Origin: Spirochaetia bacterium | GTDB taxonomy: Bacteria; Spirochaetota; Spirochaetia; Treponematales; Treponemataceae | Length of the DNA stretch: 64,000 nucleotides | Assembly (NCBI GenBank): GCA_900769975.1 | Contig: CAAGIR010000241.1 | Coordinates: forward strand, 1-64,000 | Direction of reading: 5' to 3' | Shown here: piece after piece, positions 16,887 to 26,304 of the stretch | How positions within the stretch are numbered: position 1 is the first letter of the stretch | Layout: every line of letters starts with the position of its first letter | The notes under the pieces: model-generated | What the model saw: the letters and a program-made list of their open reading frames with translations, nothing else | Told to the model about the DNA's origin: nothing | Databases searched by the model: none | Translations under genes and position numbers: made by a program

Positions 16887-17388
16887 CCAGTTTTGGTAAT
16901 TCTGATATCGAATTTAATCTAAATAATTTTAAAAATTCTTTTGTTGTTCCAAATAAAACAGGTCTGCCAGGTGCTTCTTTTTTTCCTACTTCTTTTATAA
17001 GATTTCTTTCAAGCAAAAGGCGAATCATATTATCAACACCCACACCCCTTATCTGTTCAATTTCTGCCCTTGTAATTGGCTGGGAATAAGCAATAATTGC
17101 AAGCGTTTCCATAGCAGACTTAGAAAGCTTTCCTTCCCTTTTTGAACCATACAGTTCTTTTAAAACATCCCAGTACTCTTTTTTTGGAACTAAAGTCCAG
17201 CCACCTGTAATCATTGCCAATTCAATTCCAGAATCCTTTGCATTATATTTTTCTTTAAGTTTTTCCAGACATTTTTCGACAACTTCTTCAGATAGCTGTG
17301 CTTTATTTGAAATCATCTTTACAGTAATAGGTTCGCTTTCCAAAAACAATACGGTTTCACACAATGCAGTTTCTTTTTCAAAATCCAT
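16849..17388 (-). CDS. scpB: Segregation and condensation protein B
   Basis: A 179-residue ScpB with two winged-helix domains. The motif GKLSKSAMETLAIIAYSQPITRAEIEQIRGV (about residues 90-120) and the following LLERNLIKEVGKKEAPGRPVLFGTTKEFLKLF are diagnostic. It forms the SMC-ScpAB condensin with ScpA and SMC, acting in chromosome compaction and segregation. It lies 19 nt after scpA. The length is normal. Confidence 0.95.
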   Translation of the reverse strand: MDFEKETALCETVLFLESEPITVKMISNKAQLSEEVVEKCLEKLKEKYNAKDSGIELAMITGGWTLVPKKEYWDVLKELYGSKREGKLSKSAMETLAIIAYSQPITRAEIEQIRGVGVDNMIRLLLERNLIKEVGKKEAPGRPVLFGTTKEFLKLFRLNSISELPKLDEDEQERFELAR

Positions 17389-17407
17389 TTTTATATTTTC
17401 CTAATGT

Positions 17408-18214
17408 TTAATTTGATGTAAGTTCTTCTTCAGACGGAATATACCCTTCTTCTTTTGGTCTGGCACAAATTTTTATATCACCAAACAGTTTATTCTGCAT
17501 TATTCGTATCATTTTAAACTTTACTGCTTCCAGAATTGCCATAAAAGCACAAACAACATCCATTTCATTACCAGGTCTTGTCAATAAATCAGTAAACAAA
17601 CATTCCTTTTTATTTTCAAGCAGTTCATTCATTAAAGTGATTTTTTCGTTCACAGAAATTTCTTCATACATATTCAAAATTTTTTCATTTGAATATTGAT
17701 TCATTATTGATTTGAAAATATTCTGCATTTGCTGCAGCAATTCCCAAGTATCAACTTCCTGCCACATTGATTCATCTTCATCAAATGGTAAAACACGCTG
17801 GATTTTTTTTCTTTCAAAATTCCATTCAGAATCATCTTCCTGTTCTTCCATTAACGAAGATAATTTTTTAAATTTCTGGTACTCGATAAGTTTATCAACA
17901 AGCTCCTGTCTTGGATCTTCTTCATCTTCGTCATCATAGGCAACTTCCACTGGTAAAAGCATTCTGCTTTTTATATAAATCAGTTTTGCCGCCCAACTGT
18001 AAAATTCAGATAAATCGCCCAAATCTGTCTGCACAGCATAGTCTAAATATTCAAGATATTGTTCTGTTATCTGTGCAATAGGAATATCGTAAATATTAAC
18101 TTTACTTTCACGAATCAACGTCCACAATAAATCTAAAGGACCTTCAAATTCACCAGCTTTATATGCATGTTTAACTGCTGTCTGTGTTTCTGTGACACTG
18201 TTCATCTGTTCCAT
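17408..18214 (-). CDS. scpA: Segregation and condensation protein A (kleisin)
   Basis: The N-terminal FEGPLDLLWTLIRESKVNIYDIPIAQITEQYLEYLD block and the following SEFYSWAAKLIYIKSRMLLP are the ScpA signature; the C-terminal winged helix (VCAFMAILEAVKFKMIRIMQ) binds the SMC head. An acidic stretch (YDDEDEEDPRQE) lies in the middle linker. An upstream in-frame ATG exists at 18298, but the segment between is basic and unlike ScpA; ATG 18214 is preceded by GAAGG at ~9 nt and overlaps the folK 3' end by ~44 nt. Part of the recA-folK-scpA-scpB-rluB run. Confidence 0.93.
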   Translation of the reverse strand: MEQMNSVTETQTAVKHAYKAGEFEGPLDLLWTLIRESKVNIYDIPIAQITEQYLEYLDYAVQTDLGDLSEFYSWAAKLIYIKSRMLLPVEVAYDDEDEEDPRQELVDKLIEYQKFKKLSSLMEEQEDDSEWNFERKKIQRVLPFDEDESMWQEVDTWELLQQMQNIFKSIMNQYSNEKILNMYEEISVNEKITLMNELLENKKECLFTDLLTRPGNEMDVVCAFMAILEAVKFKMIRIMQNKLFGDIKICARPKEEGYIPSEEELTSN

Positions 18215-18746
18215 ACGCATCTGCCTTCGAAAAAGAATAAATTTTCTGCACATTATCTGTATTTTCTTTTTGTTTAAGCACTTCCAAATAATCTGCAAAT
18301 TTCTTTCTATCTATTTCATCGGCAGAAATTGTAAAAACCTCAAGAGCAGGAATTAAAACAAAAGCTCTTTCCTGTAATCTTTTGTGAGGTATTTCAAGTT
18401 TTTGCGTAGAAACTGTTTCATCCCCAAAAAGCTCAATATCAATATCCAGCGAACGTGGCCCGTTTCTAAATTCTTTAGATCTGTTCCTGCCATATTTTGC
18501 TTCTATTGCATTTATTTCTTCCAATAAATCGAAAGGATTTTTATCATCTGGCACATTACCTAATGCAACCATATTATAAAAATCATCCTGTGCTTCATAA
18601 TACATTGCTTTAGTTTTGTATACAGAAGAAAAAATGCAGTCAGACAAAACAGAAACGAGCTCCTTTCCTGCAAAAGAAAGGAGCTCTAATGAAGAATGAC
18701 CTTTATAAGTCTTGTTAGAACCTAACCCCAATAGAACTCGTTTCAT
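18171..18746 (-). CDS. folK: HPPK (2-amino-4-hydroxy-6-hydroxymethyldihydropteridine pyrophosphokinase)
   Basis: A 191-residue folate enzyme that transfers pyrophosphate from ATP to the hydroxymethyl-pterin. It starts LLGLGSNKTYKG (family: LGSNLG). The signature GPRSLDIDIELFGDE contains the two metal-binding Asp residues, and the conserved IPHKRLQERAFVLIPALE block follows. It starts 3 nt after recA and overlaps scpA at its end. The C-terminus is ~25 residues longer than usual and rich in Lys. No other folate genes are in the window. Confidence 0.94.
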   Translation of the reverse strand: MKRVLLGLGSNKTYKGHSSLELLSFAGKELVSVLSDCIFSSVYKTKAMYYEAQDDFYNMVALGNVPDDKNPFDLLEEINAIEAKYGRNRSKEFRNGPRSLDIDIELFGDETVSTQKLEIPHKRLQERAFVLIPALEVFTISADEIDRKKFADYLEVLKQKENTDNVQKIYSFSKADAYGTDEQCHRNTDSS

Positions 18747-18749
18747 TTA

Positions 18750-19907
18750 TTAAAAAAGTCCATTTTGAACCGCATCTTGTTCCGATACTGTAACAGTTTC
18801 AGAACCAGTTTTTTCATCTTCTTTTTTTACAGTTTTCTTTGCTTTTTCAGCATTTTTCTGTTCATCTTTAGATTTTATAACCTGACCTGGAAAAACTTCT
18901 GCACGCACTTTTTTTTCTATTTCGCTAGCAAGTTCAGGATTCTGTTCAATAAACTTAACGGCGTTTTCCTTACCTTGACCAATTTTTTCATCACCCATAG
19001 TATACCACGCACCACGTTTATCTATAATTCCATGTTTTACCGCAGAATCAAGCAAACTGGCACTCGCAGAAATTCCTTTACCGAAATAAATATCAAGTTC
19101 GCACTTCCTGAACGGAGGCGCAACCTTATTTTTTACAATCTTAACTCGTACACGGTTACCGACTGCATCTTCGTCACCTTTTCCATCAATTGTTTCAACT
19201 CTACGAATTTCCAATCTTACCGAAGAAAAGAATTTCAAAGCTTGTCCGCCAGTCGTTGTTTCAGGACTGCCAAACATCACTCCAATCTTCATACGAATCT
19301 GATTAATAAAAATCACGATACAATTTGATTTTCCAATAATCGCAGTTAATTTTCTCAAAGCCTGACTCATAAGACGAGCTTGCATACCCATCACAGCGTC
19401 TCCCATTTCACCTTCAATTTCCTTTTCAGGAGTTAAAGCTGCAACAGAATCCACAACGATAATATCCACAGCACCGCTTCTTACCAGATTTTCAGTAATC
19501 TCAAGAGCCTGCTCACCAGTATCTGGCTGAGACACCCATAATTCATCAATATTTACACCAAGATTTTTGGCATAAACAGGATCCAAAGCATGTTCAGCAT
19601 CCACAAACGCTGCCACACCACCAAGTTTCTGTGATTCCGCAATCGCATGCAAAGCCAAAGTTGTTTTACCAGAACTTTCAGGACCATACATTTCAATAAC
19701 ACGTCCTTTCGGATAACCGCCAATTCCAAGTGCTTCATCAAGCAGAATCGACCCAGACGGAATCACTTCAATTCCAGTCACATCAGCTTTATCACCAAGC
19801 TTCATCAGGGCACCCTGCCCAAACTGTTTTTCAATCTGAAGACGTGCCGCCTCCAACGCTTTCATTTTTTCTGAAAGATCCATCGAATTAGAATTTGAAC
19901 TAGACAT
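18750..19907 (-). CDS. recA: Recombinase RecA
   Basis: The homologous-recombination ATPase. Walker A is GPESSGKT, with the MAW-type DNA-binding loops (MGMQARLMSQALRKLTAII) and GGQALKFFSSVRLEIRR all recognisable. The C-terminus is a long Lys/Glu-rich tail. An alternative GTG at 19916 is in frame; ATG 19907 has GGAAGG upstream at usual distance, and both are usable. I see no LexA-type box (GAAC-N4-GTTC or CTG-N10-CAG) in the 196 bp upstream, so SOS control is not evident. First gene of a run into folK and scpAB. Confidence 0.97.
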   Translation of the reverse strand: MSSSNSNSMDLSEKMKALEAARLQIEKQFGQGALMKLGDKADVTGIEVIPSGSILLDEALGIGGYPKGRVIEMYGPESSGKTTLALHAIAESQKLGGVAAFVDAEHALDPVYAKNLGVNIDELWVSQPDTGEQALEITENLVRSGAVDIIVVDSVAALTPEKEIEGEMGDAVMGMQARLMSQALRKLTAIIGKSNCIVIFINQIRMKIGVMFGSPETTTGGQALKFFSSVRLEIRRVETIDGKGDEDAVGNRVRVKIVKNKVAPPFRKCELDIYFGKGISASASLLDSAVKHGIIDKRGAWYTMGDEKIGQGKENAVKFIEQNPELASEIEKKVRAEVFPGQVIKSKDEQKNAEKAKKTVKKEDEKTGSETVTVSEQDAVQNGLF

Positions 19908-20112
19908 AAAAGCCACCTTCCTCCCTATATATAATATGGCCCAAACGTTGCGATTTTTACCAAAAAATAGAAAAAAATTTTAATTTTTTTTGAATTTTTT
20001 TGGTAAAAAGCATTATCATCATATAAAAAAGCTGAAACAAGACTAAAAAAAAGACTTGAACAGTTTTACAATCTGTTATAAAACCAAAATATATATAATA
20101 TCATAAAAAAGA

Positions 20113-21204
20113 TTAATTATAAACACTTTGATAAACAGAACGACCTTTTAAAATAATCTTTCCATCCTGCATTGAAATTTTTGCAAGAATTCTAACATAT
20201 CTGTTTACATCAATTTGAGGTTCTGATTCAAAATAAACCGTAACAGTTCCTTCATAACGGGAAAGTGATTCATCTCCTACAAGCAAATCACAACTGAATC
20301 CGCCAGATTCATAGCGCACTACATTAGAAATTTTTCCACCCCAGTCAACCCAGCAATCTAAATATAAGAAATCGTTTTTTTGAACATCAGAAAAGGACGG
20401 AACATCTGAAATGGAATCAAAATCAGGAATTTCAAAATAAGTCATGAGAATTGCAGCCTTTTTCTTTATAGAAAGAGAGGCATTGGAATTCAAAATATAA
20501 TTAACTTCAATCTGCGCTGCATTATCTTTGTGATTTTGAAAAAAGTTTAAAGCATTTTGGTATCTTTTTGTAATTTCTTTTGTAGAAAATACAAATTTAA
20601 AACTTTGTGTAGACAAATCCTTTTCCGTCGCTTCTGATTTTTCATCATCAGAAAGTTCGAGGACTGTCAAATCCTGTCTAATCTGAGTATATTTTTTTTG
20701 TGAATTTAAAAGGGAAAAAGCAAAAACACATCCTGCAATACACGCGGCAGTTATGATGCACACAAATCTGATTTTTTCAGGATTAATTCCAAGAGGCGGA
20801 TAAAACTGTTCAATCCGTCCTGTATCAGCCCAACGGCAAATTGTATCATAATCACCATGCACTCTGATAAATTCCATCGCACTTGCTGCAACTTTATTTT
20901 GCGGATCATTTTCAAGGATTTCAAGATAGTACTGCAAAGCTCTGGCTGTATCACCACGTCGTAAAAATATTGCTGCCTGCCCCAGTAAAAGTCTTGTATC
21001 AGTAAGCTTTATTTTTCTTGCCATCTGAAAATATGACGAAGATGCACCAATATCACCAACATAAAGACAGGCAATCCCCAATGTAAGATAATACTCAAAA
21101 TTTTCTTCATAAACATCAGCACGAGATTCAAGACGCTTAATCGCCGTTGCAAAATGACGGCAACGCATATCATGCCATGCTAACGAAAGAACATCCTTTG
21201 CCAT
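20113..21204 (-). CDS. TPR protein with one membrane helix
   Basis: A 363-residue protein with TPR repeats in the first ~125 residues (AIKRLESRADVYEENFEYYLTLGIACLYVGDIGASSSYFQMA, then GQAAIFLRRGDTARALQYYLEIL) and a membrane helix at ~150-172 (FVCIITAACIAGCVFAFSLL). The mature C-terminal domain of ~190 residues is of unknown fold. Its orientation puts the TPRs in the cytoplasm and the C-terminal part outside. Shine-Dalgarno GGGG. It is the last gene of the run that begins with rpe, 54 nt after the lipoprotein gene. No function is assigned. Confidence 0.72.
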   Translation of the reverse strand: MAKDVLSLAWHDMRCRHFATAIKRLESRADVYEENFEYYLTLGIACLYVGDIGASSSYFQMARKIKLTDTRLLLGQAAIFLRRGDTARALQYYLEILENDPQNKVAASAMEFIRVHGDYDTICRWADTGRIEQFYPPLGINPEKIRFVCIITAACIAGCVFAFSLLNSQKKYTQIRQDLTVLELSDDEKSEATEKDLSTQSFKFVFSTKEITKRYQNALNFFQNHKDNAAQIEVNYILNSNASLSIKKKAAILMTYFEIPDFDSISDVPSFSDVQKNDFLYLDCWVDWGGKISNVVRYESGGFSCDLLVGDESLSRYEGTVTVYFESEPQIDVNRYVRILAKISMQDGKIILKGRSVYQSVYN

Positions 21205-21258
21205 AAATTCGATTTACCCCAAATATCTTTTTATTTTACAAGAAATTTGGAGAAAAAT

Positions 21259-22509
21259 CTACTGTCTTAAAACAGAAAGAATTTCATCAAGTTCGGCATT
21301 CAACTGCAGAATTTCTTCACGATTTGCAACCGAAGTATCTTTTTCAAGTTCCGAAATTCTGTCCAGAAGTTTTTGAATATATTCAGGAGTAAATTTTTCT
21401 TTTGGAATGCCGTTTACATTAAATTCAACATTTGGAATCGATTTTTTTTCGGATACAAGGTTTTCTATTTCAATAACAGCTTCTTTTTCCTGTTCCTTTT
21501 CTTCTATTTGAGGAATTTTTTCAACGATACTAGCCACTGCTTCTTCTTTTTTAGGTTTTACCATTCCATAAACGTAATAATCACCGGCAGGTTCATCGCC
21601 GTCAACAGCAAAAGAAATATAATGTGTAATAGTCATGGATTTTTTTGGCTGAAGTTTTTCAGAAGGCCAGATAACACCAATGCTTGAATTATTATACGAC
21701 AAAACTGTATCAAAAGCCCTGTAAGAAAGCATATCAGGTTCCCACAAATTCTTTGAAAGTGTAGAATAATTTGCAAGAGCAAGAATTTCTACAGGAGTTG
21801 TGTCGCCTCCATCAAACAAAAATTGAACTGCAGCCAAATCATTTTTTGTAACAACCCACTTTTGATTTTGCATTGTCCTGTACATTACTTCACTTTTTAC
21901 AGGATTATTTCCGCTTGTGTAAAAATGAGTTTGTGTAGTTTCGCCCAATACAGTATCATAAATTGCTTTCAGTGCAAAATCATCTTTTCTTGTACCCATA
22001 TTTGTGATTGTGTACGTAACTTTTAATGTATCAACTTCACTTTCCAAAGATGACTGAATAAAAGAAAAACTTGCCTTTACTTCTGCAACATTTTCTATTT
22101 CATAAATAACTGTCATTACGTTTTTTGTTTTCAATACAGAATATTTTACATTTGCATCAGAAATGAGTTTATAAATTTTTCTGCCTGTTTTTAACTGAAG
22201 ATTTGTAGAGGTATATTCATTTGCTGTTGAAAGAACTGGAATATGTTTATCTTTTTGATTAATGACATTGATATTAAACGAACCAAGATTTGGCTTAACT
22301 TTTATCTGAATAATTCCCGAAGTTAATTCGATTTCTTTTTTTGAAGTATCTACCCAGCCCGTAAGATTTTGCTTTTGTTCTTTCTGAACAGAAGAATCTT
22401 GTGAATTTTGAATGTCAGAATCGCTATTATTTCCTGCTTTTGAGGATGTACAGGAAATCATTAAAAAAAGAACTACCGTAAAAATAAGTGCAATTTTGAT
22501 TTTTTTCAT
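21259..22509 (-). CDS. Putative lipoprotein, beta-rich with C-terminal coiled coil
   Basis: A 416-residue protein with the signal MKKIKIALIFTVVLFLMISC; Cys20 follows LMIS, a good lipobox. The mature N-terminus is a Ser/Asn/Gln linker. The central ~250 residues look like a beta-sandwich. The last ~60 residues (PEYIQKLLDRISELEKD...LNAELDEILSVL) form a predicted coiled coil. The ATG overlaps the stop of the upstream TPR gene (TAATG), so the two are translationally coupled and may work as an envelope pair. No known family is recognised. Confidence 0.72.
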   Translation of the reverse strand: MKKIKIALIFTVVLFLMISCTSSKAGNNSDSDIQNSQDSSVQKEQKQNLTGWVDTSKKEIELTSGIIQIKVKPNLGSFNINVINQKDKHIPVLSTANEYTSTNLQLKTGRKIYKLISDANVKYSVLKTKNVMTVIYEIENVAEVKASFSFIQSSLESEVDTLKVTYTITNMGTRKDDFALKAIYDTVLGETTQTHFYTSGNNPVKSEVMYRTMQNQKWVVTKNDLAAVQFLFDGGDTTPVEILALANYSTLSKNLWEPDMLSYRAFDTVLSYNNSSIGVIWPSEKLQPKKSMTITHYISFAVDGDEPAGDYYVYGMVKPKKEEAVASIVEKIPQIEEKEQEKEAVIEIENLVSEKKSIPNVEFNVNGIPKEKFTPEYIQKLLDRISELEKDTSVANREEILQLNAELDEILSVLRQ

Positions 22510-23513
22510 TATTTTTCCTCTAAAATACGTTGTGCTTCAAGTGCTTTTGCTTTTAATGCTTTTAACTGTTCAGAAGTTTCGTCAAACGGAACTTCACTTG
22601 GAACATCCAGATCTTCTTTATCAGCTTTTTCAGCAACTTTTTTTTCTTCAAAATATGAATTTTCTTTTATCTGGGAATCAGGTGTTTTTGGAAAATTATT
22701 CTGTTCTATCAAATCTAAGGCATATCGTTCTTCAAGTTGTTGATTTTTCTGTTCATTTTCTGATTTTAAACTTGCAATTTCGAGCTGCAAGTCTGCTATC
22801 TGCCTTTCCAGCTCTTCATTTTTTATTTGAGTTTCCTGCAACTTTTGCCTTGTCAATGCAACGGACTCAGAATTATACTGTTTAAGCTGTTTTTCGTAAT
22901 CTTCTTTTGCAGCCAGATACTCTTCACCAGTTTGTTTTAAAAGATAAAGTAATTTTTCTTCGCGGGAACGTTGAGAAATAGTTTCCATTCTGTAACTTGC
23001 GGCAGCTGCTTTTTCAAAATCAGGAAATTCTGTTACAACTCTGTCATAAATTGCAACGGCATCGTCGTAACGGTAACCTTCATACAACGATTCCCCAATA
23101 TAAAAAAGTGCATACGGATATAAATCGCTTTTTTCGTTCTGATGACAAAAATCACTCAACGCTATAATTGCCTTTTCATATTCGCCTAAATTATAAAGAA
23201 TTTTTCCTTTGTAATAACTGACTCTGGAAAAATATAAAGAATGAGGAAAATTTTCAAGATAAAAATTGCAATCTTCAAGGGCACCTTTATTGTCGCCTGC
23301 ATTAATTTGTGCTGAAATCAACATATAATAAGTATCTGCATTAACATACTCAGGATAAGTCACCGCTTTTTTTAACATTATCTTTGCAGAAGTCCAGTCC
23401 CCGACAGAATACGCTTTACAGCCTTCAACAAAAGCCATAGTCGCCGATTCAGACGAAAAAACAGAGAATACAAAAGTACAAATTATAGCCAAAACTGCAA
23501 TAATTTTCTTCAT
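22509..23513 (-). CDS. Exported TPR protein with coiled coil
   Basis: A 334-residue protein with signal peptide (residues 1-21, cleavage near SVFSSES). TPR-like repeats span ~25-190 (YYKGKILYNLGEYEKAIIALSDF, ALFYIGESLYEGYRYDDAVAIYDRV). A long coiled coil spans ~195-275 (YEKQLKQYNSES..RQKLQETQIKNEELERQIADLQLEIASLKSENEQ). The layout is like YbgF/CpoB reversed, with TPRs before the coiled coil. It probably acts in the periplasm. Its Shine-Dalgarno lies inside the rpe 3' end, 7 nt away, so it forms an operon with rpe and the coupled lipoprotein. Confidence 0.75.
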   Translation of the reverse strand: MKKIIAVLAIICTFVFSVFSSESATMAFVEGCKAYSVGDWTSAKIMLKKAVTYPEYVNADTYYMLISAQINAGDNKGALEDCNFYLENFPHSLYFSRVSYYKGKILYNLGEYEKAIIALSDFCHQNEKSDLYPYALFYIGESLYEGYRYDDAVAIYDRVVTEFPDFEKAAAASYRMETISQRSREEKLLYLLKQTGEEYLAAKEDYEKQLKQYNSESVALTRQKLQETQIKNEELERQIADLQLEIASLKSENEQKNQQLEERYALDLIEQNNFPKTPDSQIKENSYFEEKKVAEKADKEDLDVPSEVPFDETSEQLKALKAKALEAQRILEEK

Positions 23514-23519
23514 AAATTT

Positions 23520-24161
23520 TTAACTCCACTTTAAAGTGTTGTTAAAAAACGCAGAACCAGAAACAATAACATCAGCACCAGCATCTTTTACGCTTTGCAA
23601 AGTTTGTGAATTAACTCCGCCATCGACAGAAATCAAATAATTATATCCTTTTTCCTGCCTTATTTTTTTTAATTCTGCAATCTTTTCAACACATGAAGGA
23701 ATGATTTTTTGACCACCCCAACCAGGATTCACAGTCATTATTAATATAATATCGGCACATTTTAGTATTTCCGATAGTACATTAATCGGAGTACCAGGAC
23801 AAATTGAAACACCCGCAAGTTTTCCCATCTCATGAATCATCTGAATAAGCCGATGTGCATGATTTGTAGCTTCATAATGAAAAGTTATCCAGTCAGCCCC
23901 TGCATCTATAAAACTTTGAATCTGATTTTCAGGTTTTTCTACCATTAAATGAACGTCAAACGGTAAATGCGTAAGTTTTCTGATTGATCTGACTACAGGC
24001 TGACCATAAGTAATTTCAGGAACAAACTGTCCATCCATGACATCAATATGAACAACAGTACCATTATTTTCTTCTATTTGCTTAATCGCTTTTTCTAAAC
24101 TGCAAAAATCGGCCGACAACAAAGACGGAGCCAGTGCAGGTAATTTTAAATTCTTTTCCAT
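23520..24161 (-). CDS. rpe: Ribulose-phosphate 3-epimerase
   Basis: A TIM-barrel pentose-phosphate enzyme interconverting ribulose-5-P and xylulose-5-P. The blocks APSLLSADF, VVHIDVMDGQFVPEITYGQPV (catalytic Asp and metal His), PFDVHLMVEKPE, ADWITFHYEAT, VNPGWGGQKI and ISVDGGVN are all present. ATG 24161 is chosen because an ATG at 24278 would add 39 basic residues read through a repeat. A TTGTAA-17-TATTTT promoter ends 8 nt before this ATG and there is no Shine-Dalgarno, so it is probably leaderless. It heads a small operon with envelope TPR and lipoprotein genes. Confidence 0.95.
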   Translation of the reverse strand: MEKNLKLPALAPSLLSADFCSLEKAIKQIEENNGTVVHIDVMDGQFVPEITYGQPVVRSIRKLTHLPFDVHLMVEKPENQIQSFIDAGADWITFHYEATNHAHRLIQMIHEMGKLAGVSICPGTPINVLSEILKCADIILIMTVNPGWGGQKIIPSCVEKIAELKKIRQEKGYNYLISVDGGVNSQTLQSVKDAGADVIVSGSAFFNNTLKWS

Positions 24162-24169
24162 AATTCTAT

Positions 24170-24198
24170 AAAATATCAAAAAATCGAATTTTTTACAA
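24170..24198 (-). promoter_or_regulatory. rpe promoter (leaderless-type)
   Basis: TTGTAA (24193-24198), 17-nt spacer, TATTTT (24170-24175) on the minus strand, 8 nt before the ATG at 24161. Confidence 0.5.
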
Positions 24199-24231
24199 TG
24201 ATTTATAAAAATTAGCGAACATTTACATACC

Positions 24232-24380
24232 CAGTCGCCTTTCACAGCTCGCCTATCGGCTCGGTCCTCCGGACTCAAGTCTTATGACTTGCCTGTTCAA
24301 GCCTCGGCACGCCGCATCGCACACCCCCTGCACCCCAAACACCTCTCTGGCGACAATTAAAACAGGGACAGACCTCACTT
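24232..24380. repeat. Dispersed GC-rich repeat with hairpin, plus one GGGACAGACCT copy
   Basis: It begins CAGTCGCCTTTCACAGCTCG, shared with the copy at 30429, then has a hairpin CAAGTC/GACTTG, then GTTCAAGCCTCGG and ACGCCG words also in that copy, then ACACCCCCTGCAC. It ends with CAGGGACAGACCTCACTT (24363-24380), the same motif as at 8004 and 8072. It separates the divergent rpe and deoC genes. Confidence 0.7.
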
Positions 24381-24477
24381 GCTTCTGCATAAACTCTGCA
24401 ATTTTCTCCACACTAGCGGCCAAATTATGTCATGCACAACCCGTGCAAGCTTCGTCATTCTGCTTCGTCATAGTACA

Positions 24478-24506
24478 TTGAACTTTTTGCTTTTTACTAT
24501 TATAAT
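24478..24506 (+). promoter_or_regulatory. deoC promoter (leaderless-type)
   Basis: TTGAAC (24478-24483), exact 17-nt spacer, TATAAT (24501-24506). The ATG follows after 9 nt, leaving at most a few nt of leader and no Shine-Dalgarno. Confidence 0.75.
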
Positions 24507-24515
24507 ATAAACATT

Positions 24516-25253
24516 ATGACAAAAAACGAAATTGCATCTTATATTGATCATACTCTTTTATTACCACAAGCTGGCATAAAAGAAATAACTCAGTTGTGTC
24601 AGGAAGCAAAACGCTACAATTTTGCTTCTGTCTGCATTAATCCTGTTTACGTTTCAACAGCACAAAACGAACTGCGCGGTAGCAATGTAAAAATCTGTAC
24701 GGTAATAGGATTTCCACTTGGCTGCGTTACGACAAAAGATAAAATTGATGAATCATTAAATGCAATTTCAAATGGTGCAGATGAAATCGATATGGTAATA
24801 AATATTGGAGCTGCAAAAGACGGAAGGTTTTCGGAAGTTGGAACCGACATTCTTGAAGTTGTAACAGCTGTAAAAAATGCAGGTTTGCAAATAGGAAAAA
24901 AGCTCATCGTAAAGACAATTCTTGAAACCTGCTTTTTAGACGATGCTTCTATAGAAACATGCTGCCTTTGCGCAAAAAAAGCTGGTGCAGATTTTGTAAA
25001 AACATCAACAGGATTTGCCACTCCAAAAGACATCGCAGGAAATCCTTTGCCAAACGGTGCTAGCGAACATCACATACAAATTATGCGTAAAACTGTAGGC
25101 AACGAAATGGGCGTAAAAGCTTCTGGCGGTATTCGTTCTCCCAGAACTGTCATCACAATGATAGAAGCAGGAGCAAACAGAATAGGCACATCAAGCGGTG
25201 TCCACATCATAGAAAACTGGGACGAAACAAAAACAGTAAATATTCCGTTTTAA
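24516..25253 (+). CDS. deoC: Deoxyribose-phosphate aldolase
   Basis: A 245-residue class I aldolase that cleaves 2-deoxyribose-5-P to glyceraldehyde-3-P and acetaldehyde in deoxynucleoside catabolism. Visible blocks are IDHTLLLPQA, VCINPVYV, ADEIDMVINIGAAKDGRF, the LIVKTILETCFL strand, the ADFVKTSTGFATP segment with the Schiff-base lysine, and the GVKASGGIRSPRT segment with the second catalytic lysine. It has a strong leaderless-type promoter. Its stop overlaps, tail to tail, the stop of the MBL gene on the other strand. Confidence 0.95.
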   Translation: MTKNEIASYIDHTLLLPQAGIKEITQLCQEAKRYNFASVCINPVYVSTAQNELRGSNVKICTVIGFPLGCVTTKDKIDESLNAISNGADEIDMVINIGAAKDGRFSEVGTDILEVVTAVKNAGLQIGKKLIVKTILETCFLDDASIETCCLCAKKAGADFVKTSTGFATPKDIAGNPLPNGASEHHIQIMRKTVGNEMGVKASGGIRSPRTVITMIEAGANRIGTSSGVHIIENWDETKTVNIPF

Positions 25254-26272
25254 TTTTTTTCATTCAGATAAAAATAAAGCCTGTTATCCTCTATTTTCAT
25301 TTTAATTTCTTTTGCATCGTGCATCACAGAAAGATATGAACGGACAGTTGAATTAATCAAGGCAAATTGTCCCACCGACATTTCAAGATTGTTTTTATCT
25401 GCCACATACTTTACAATTTCTTCGATAGTTTTTGGTTCTTTTTTCAATGCTTCAAAAATACACATTCGCGTAGAAAGAATTGCAATTTTGTTTAATTCGG
25501 CAGTTTCTTCTATATTCTTTGTAAGAAAATCACCATGACTTGGAATACACCACAAAACATTTTGCTGTTTACAAATAATATCAAGAGATTCCATAAATTC
25601 AACAGGATTTATGATTAACGGAATCCAGTGCTTGCCAATTTCTGATTTGGGAAAAATAGAATCACCCGCAAACAAAATTTTACCATCATCTTTTGTATGA
25701 ACAACAACACACAAAGAACATTGACTGTGACCATGAAGTTCCATAAACGAAATTTTTCTGCCATCTGATAGTGAAAATTCGTCTTTTTGCGAAACTGTGT
25801 AATCAACATTTGTCTGTTCAGGTTTAAAATACAAGGTACGTAATTCGTGAGGAGGATAACCGCCCCATAAAGTTGCACTCTGTAAAAGCGGAGTTTCCAT
25901 TCCCCATTTTTCATTAAGATGAGAATAAATTTTACAATTTGTCTTTTGCTTTATAAAATTATGGCCACCGACATGATCAGCATGACAGTGAGTGGAAATA
26001 ATCGCTTTTATTTCGTAAAATTCTTCTGCATTCTCAAAAAAATTATCAAGAACATCTAGAACATATTCGCCGTCAATTTCTGAACAACCCGAATCAATAA
26101 GAATAACGTGCTTTTTTACTGGTTCGCAGTTGGCAGCACAGCAGGAAGAAGTATTTTCGCAGTGAAAGTCTTTTTCAAAATTTTGAGTAATTATGACACC
26201 TATATTCGTATTTCCTGGAATAACGAAAACTCCGTCAGAAAGTTCAAGAATTTTTGTCGAAAAATTTTCCAC
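25250..26272 (-). CDS. Metallo-beta-lactamase-fold hydrolase with C-terminal helical domain
   Basis: A 340-residue protein. The MBL core has STHCHADHVGG (complete H-x-H-x-D-H), a later HGHSQCS ligand block, FAGDSIFP and PSHGDFL. After residue ~255 a winged-helix-like region follows (ILSTRMCIFEALKKEPKTIEEIVKYVADK), as in RNase Z-like or LACTB2-type hydrolases. An unusual Cys-rich insert (ENTSSCCAANCE, ~40-52) sits in the N-terminal sheet. The start is GTG 26272 with GGAGAAG upstream. It has its own promoter. The substrate is unknown. Confidence 0.85.
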   Translation of the reverse strand: MENFSTKILELSDGVFVIPGNTNIGVIITQNFEKDFHCENTSSCCAANCEPVKKHVILIDSGCSEIDGEYVLDVLDNFFENAEEFYEIKAIISTHCHADHVGGHNFIKQKTNCKIYSHLNEKWGMETPLLQSATLWGGYPPHELRTLYFKPEQTNVDYTVSQKDEFSLSDGRKISFMELHGHSQCSLCVVVHTKDDGKILFAGDSIFPKSEIGKHWIPLIINPVEFMESLDIICKQQNVLWCIPSHGDFLTKNIEETAELNKIAILSTRMCIFEALKKEPKTIEEIVKYVADKNNLEMSVGQFALINSTVRSYLSVMHDAKEIKMKIEDNRLYFYLNEKN

Positions 26273-26304
26273 TGACTTCTCCGTTTATGTATCAACTGAA
26301 AATA

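Noticed and set aside
19917..20112. LexA box at recA
   Set aside because: No GAAC-N4-GTTC or CTGT-N8-ACAG pattern is found; the region is only A/T runs.
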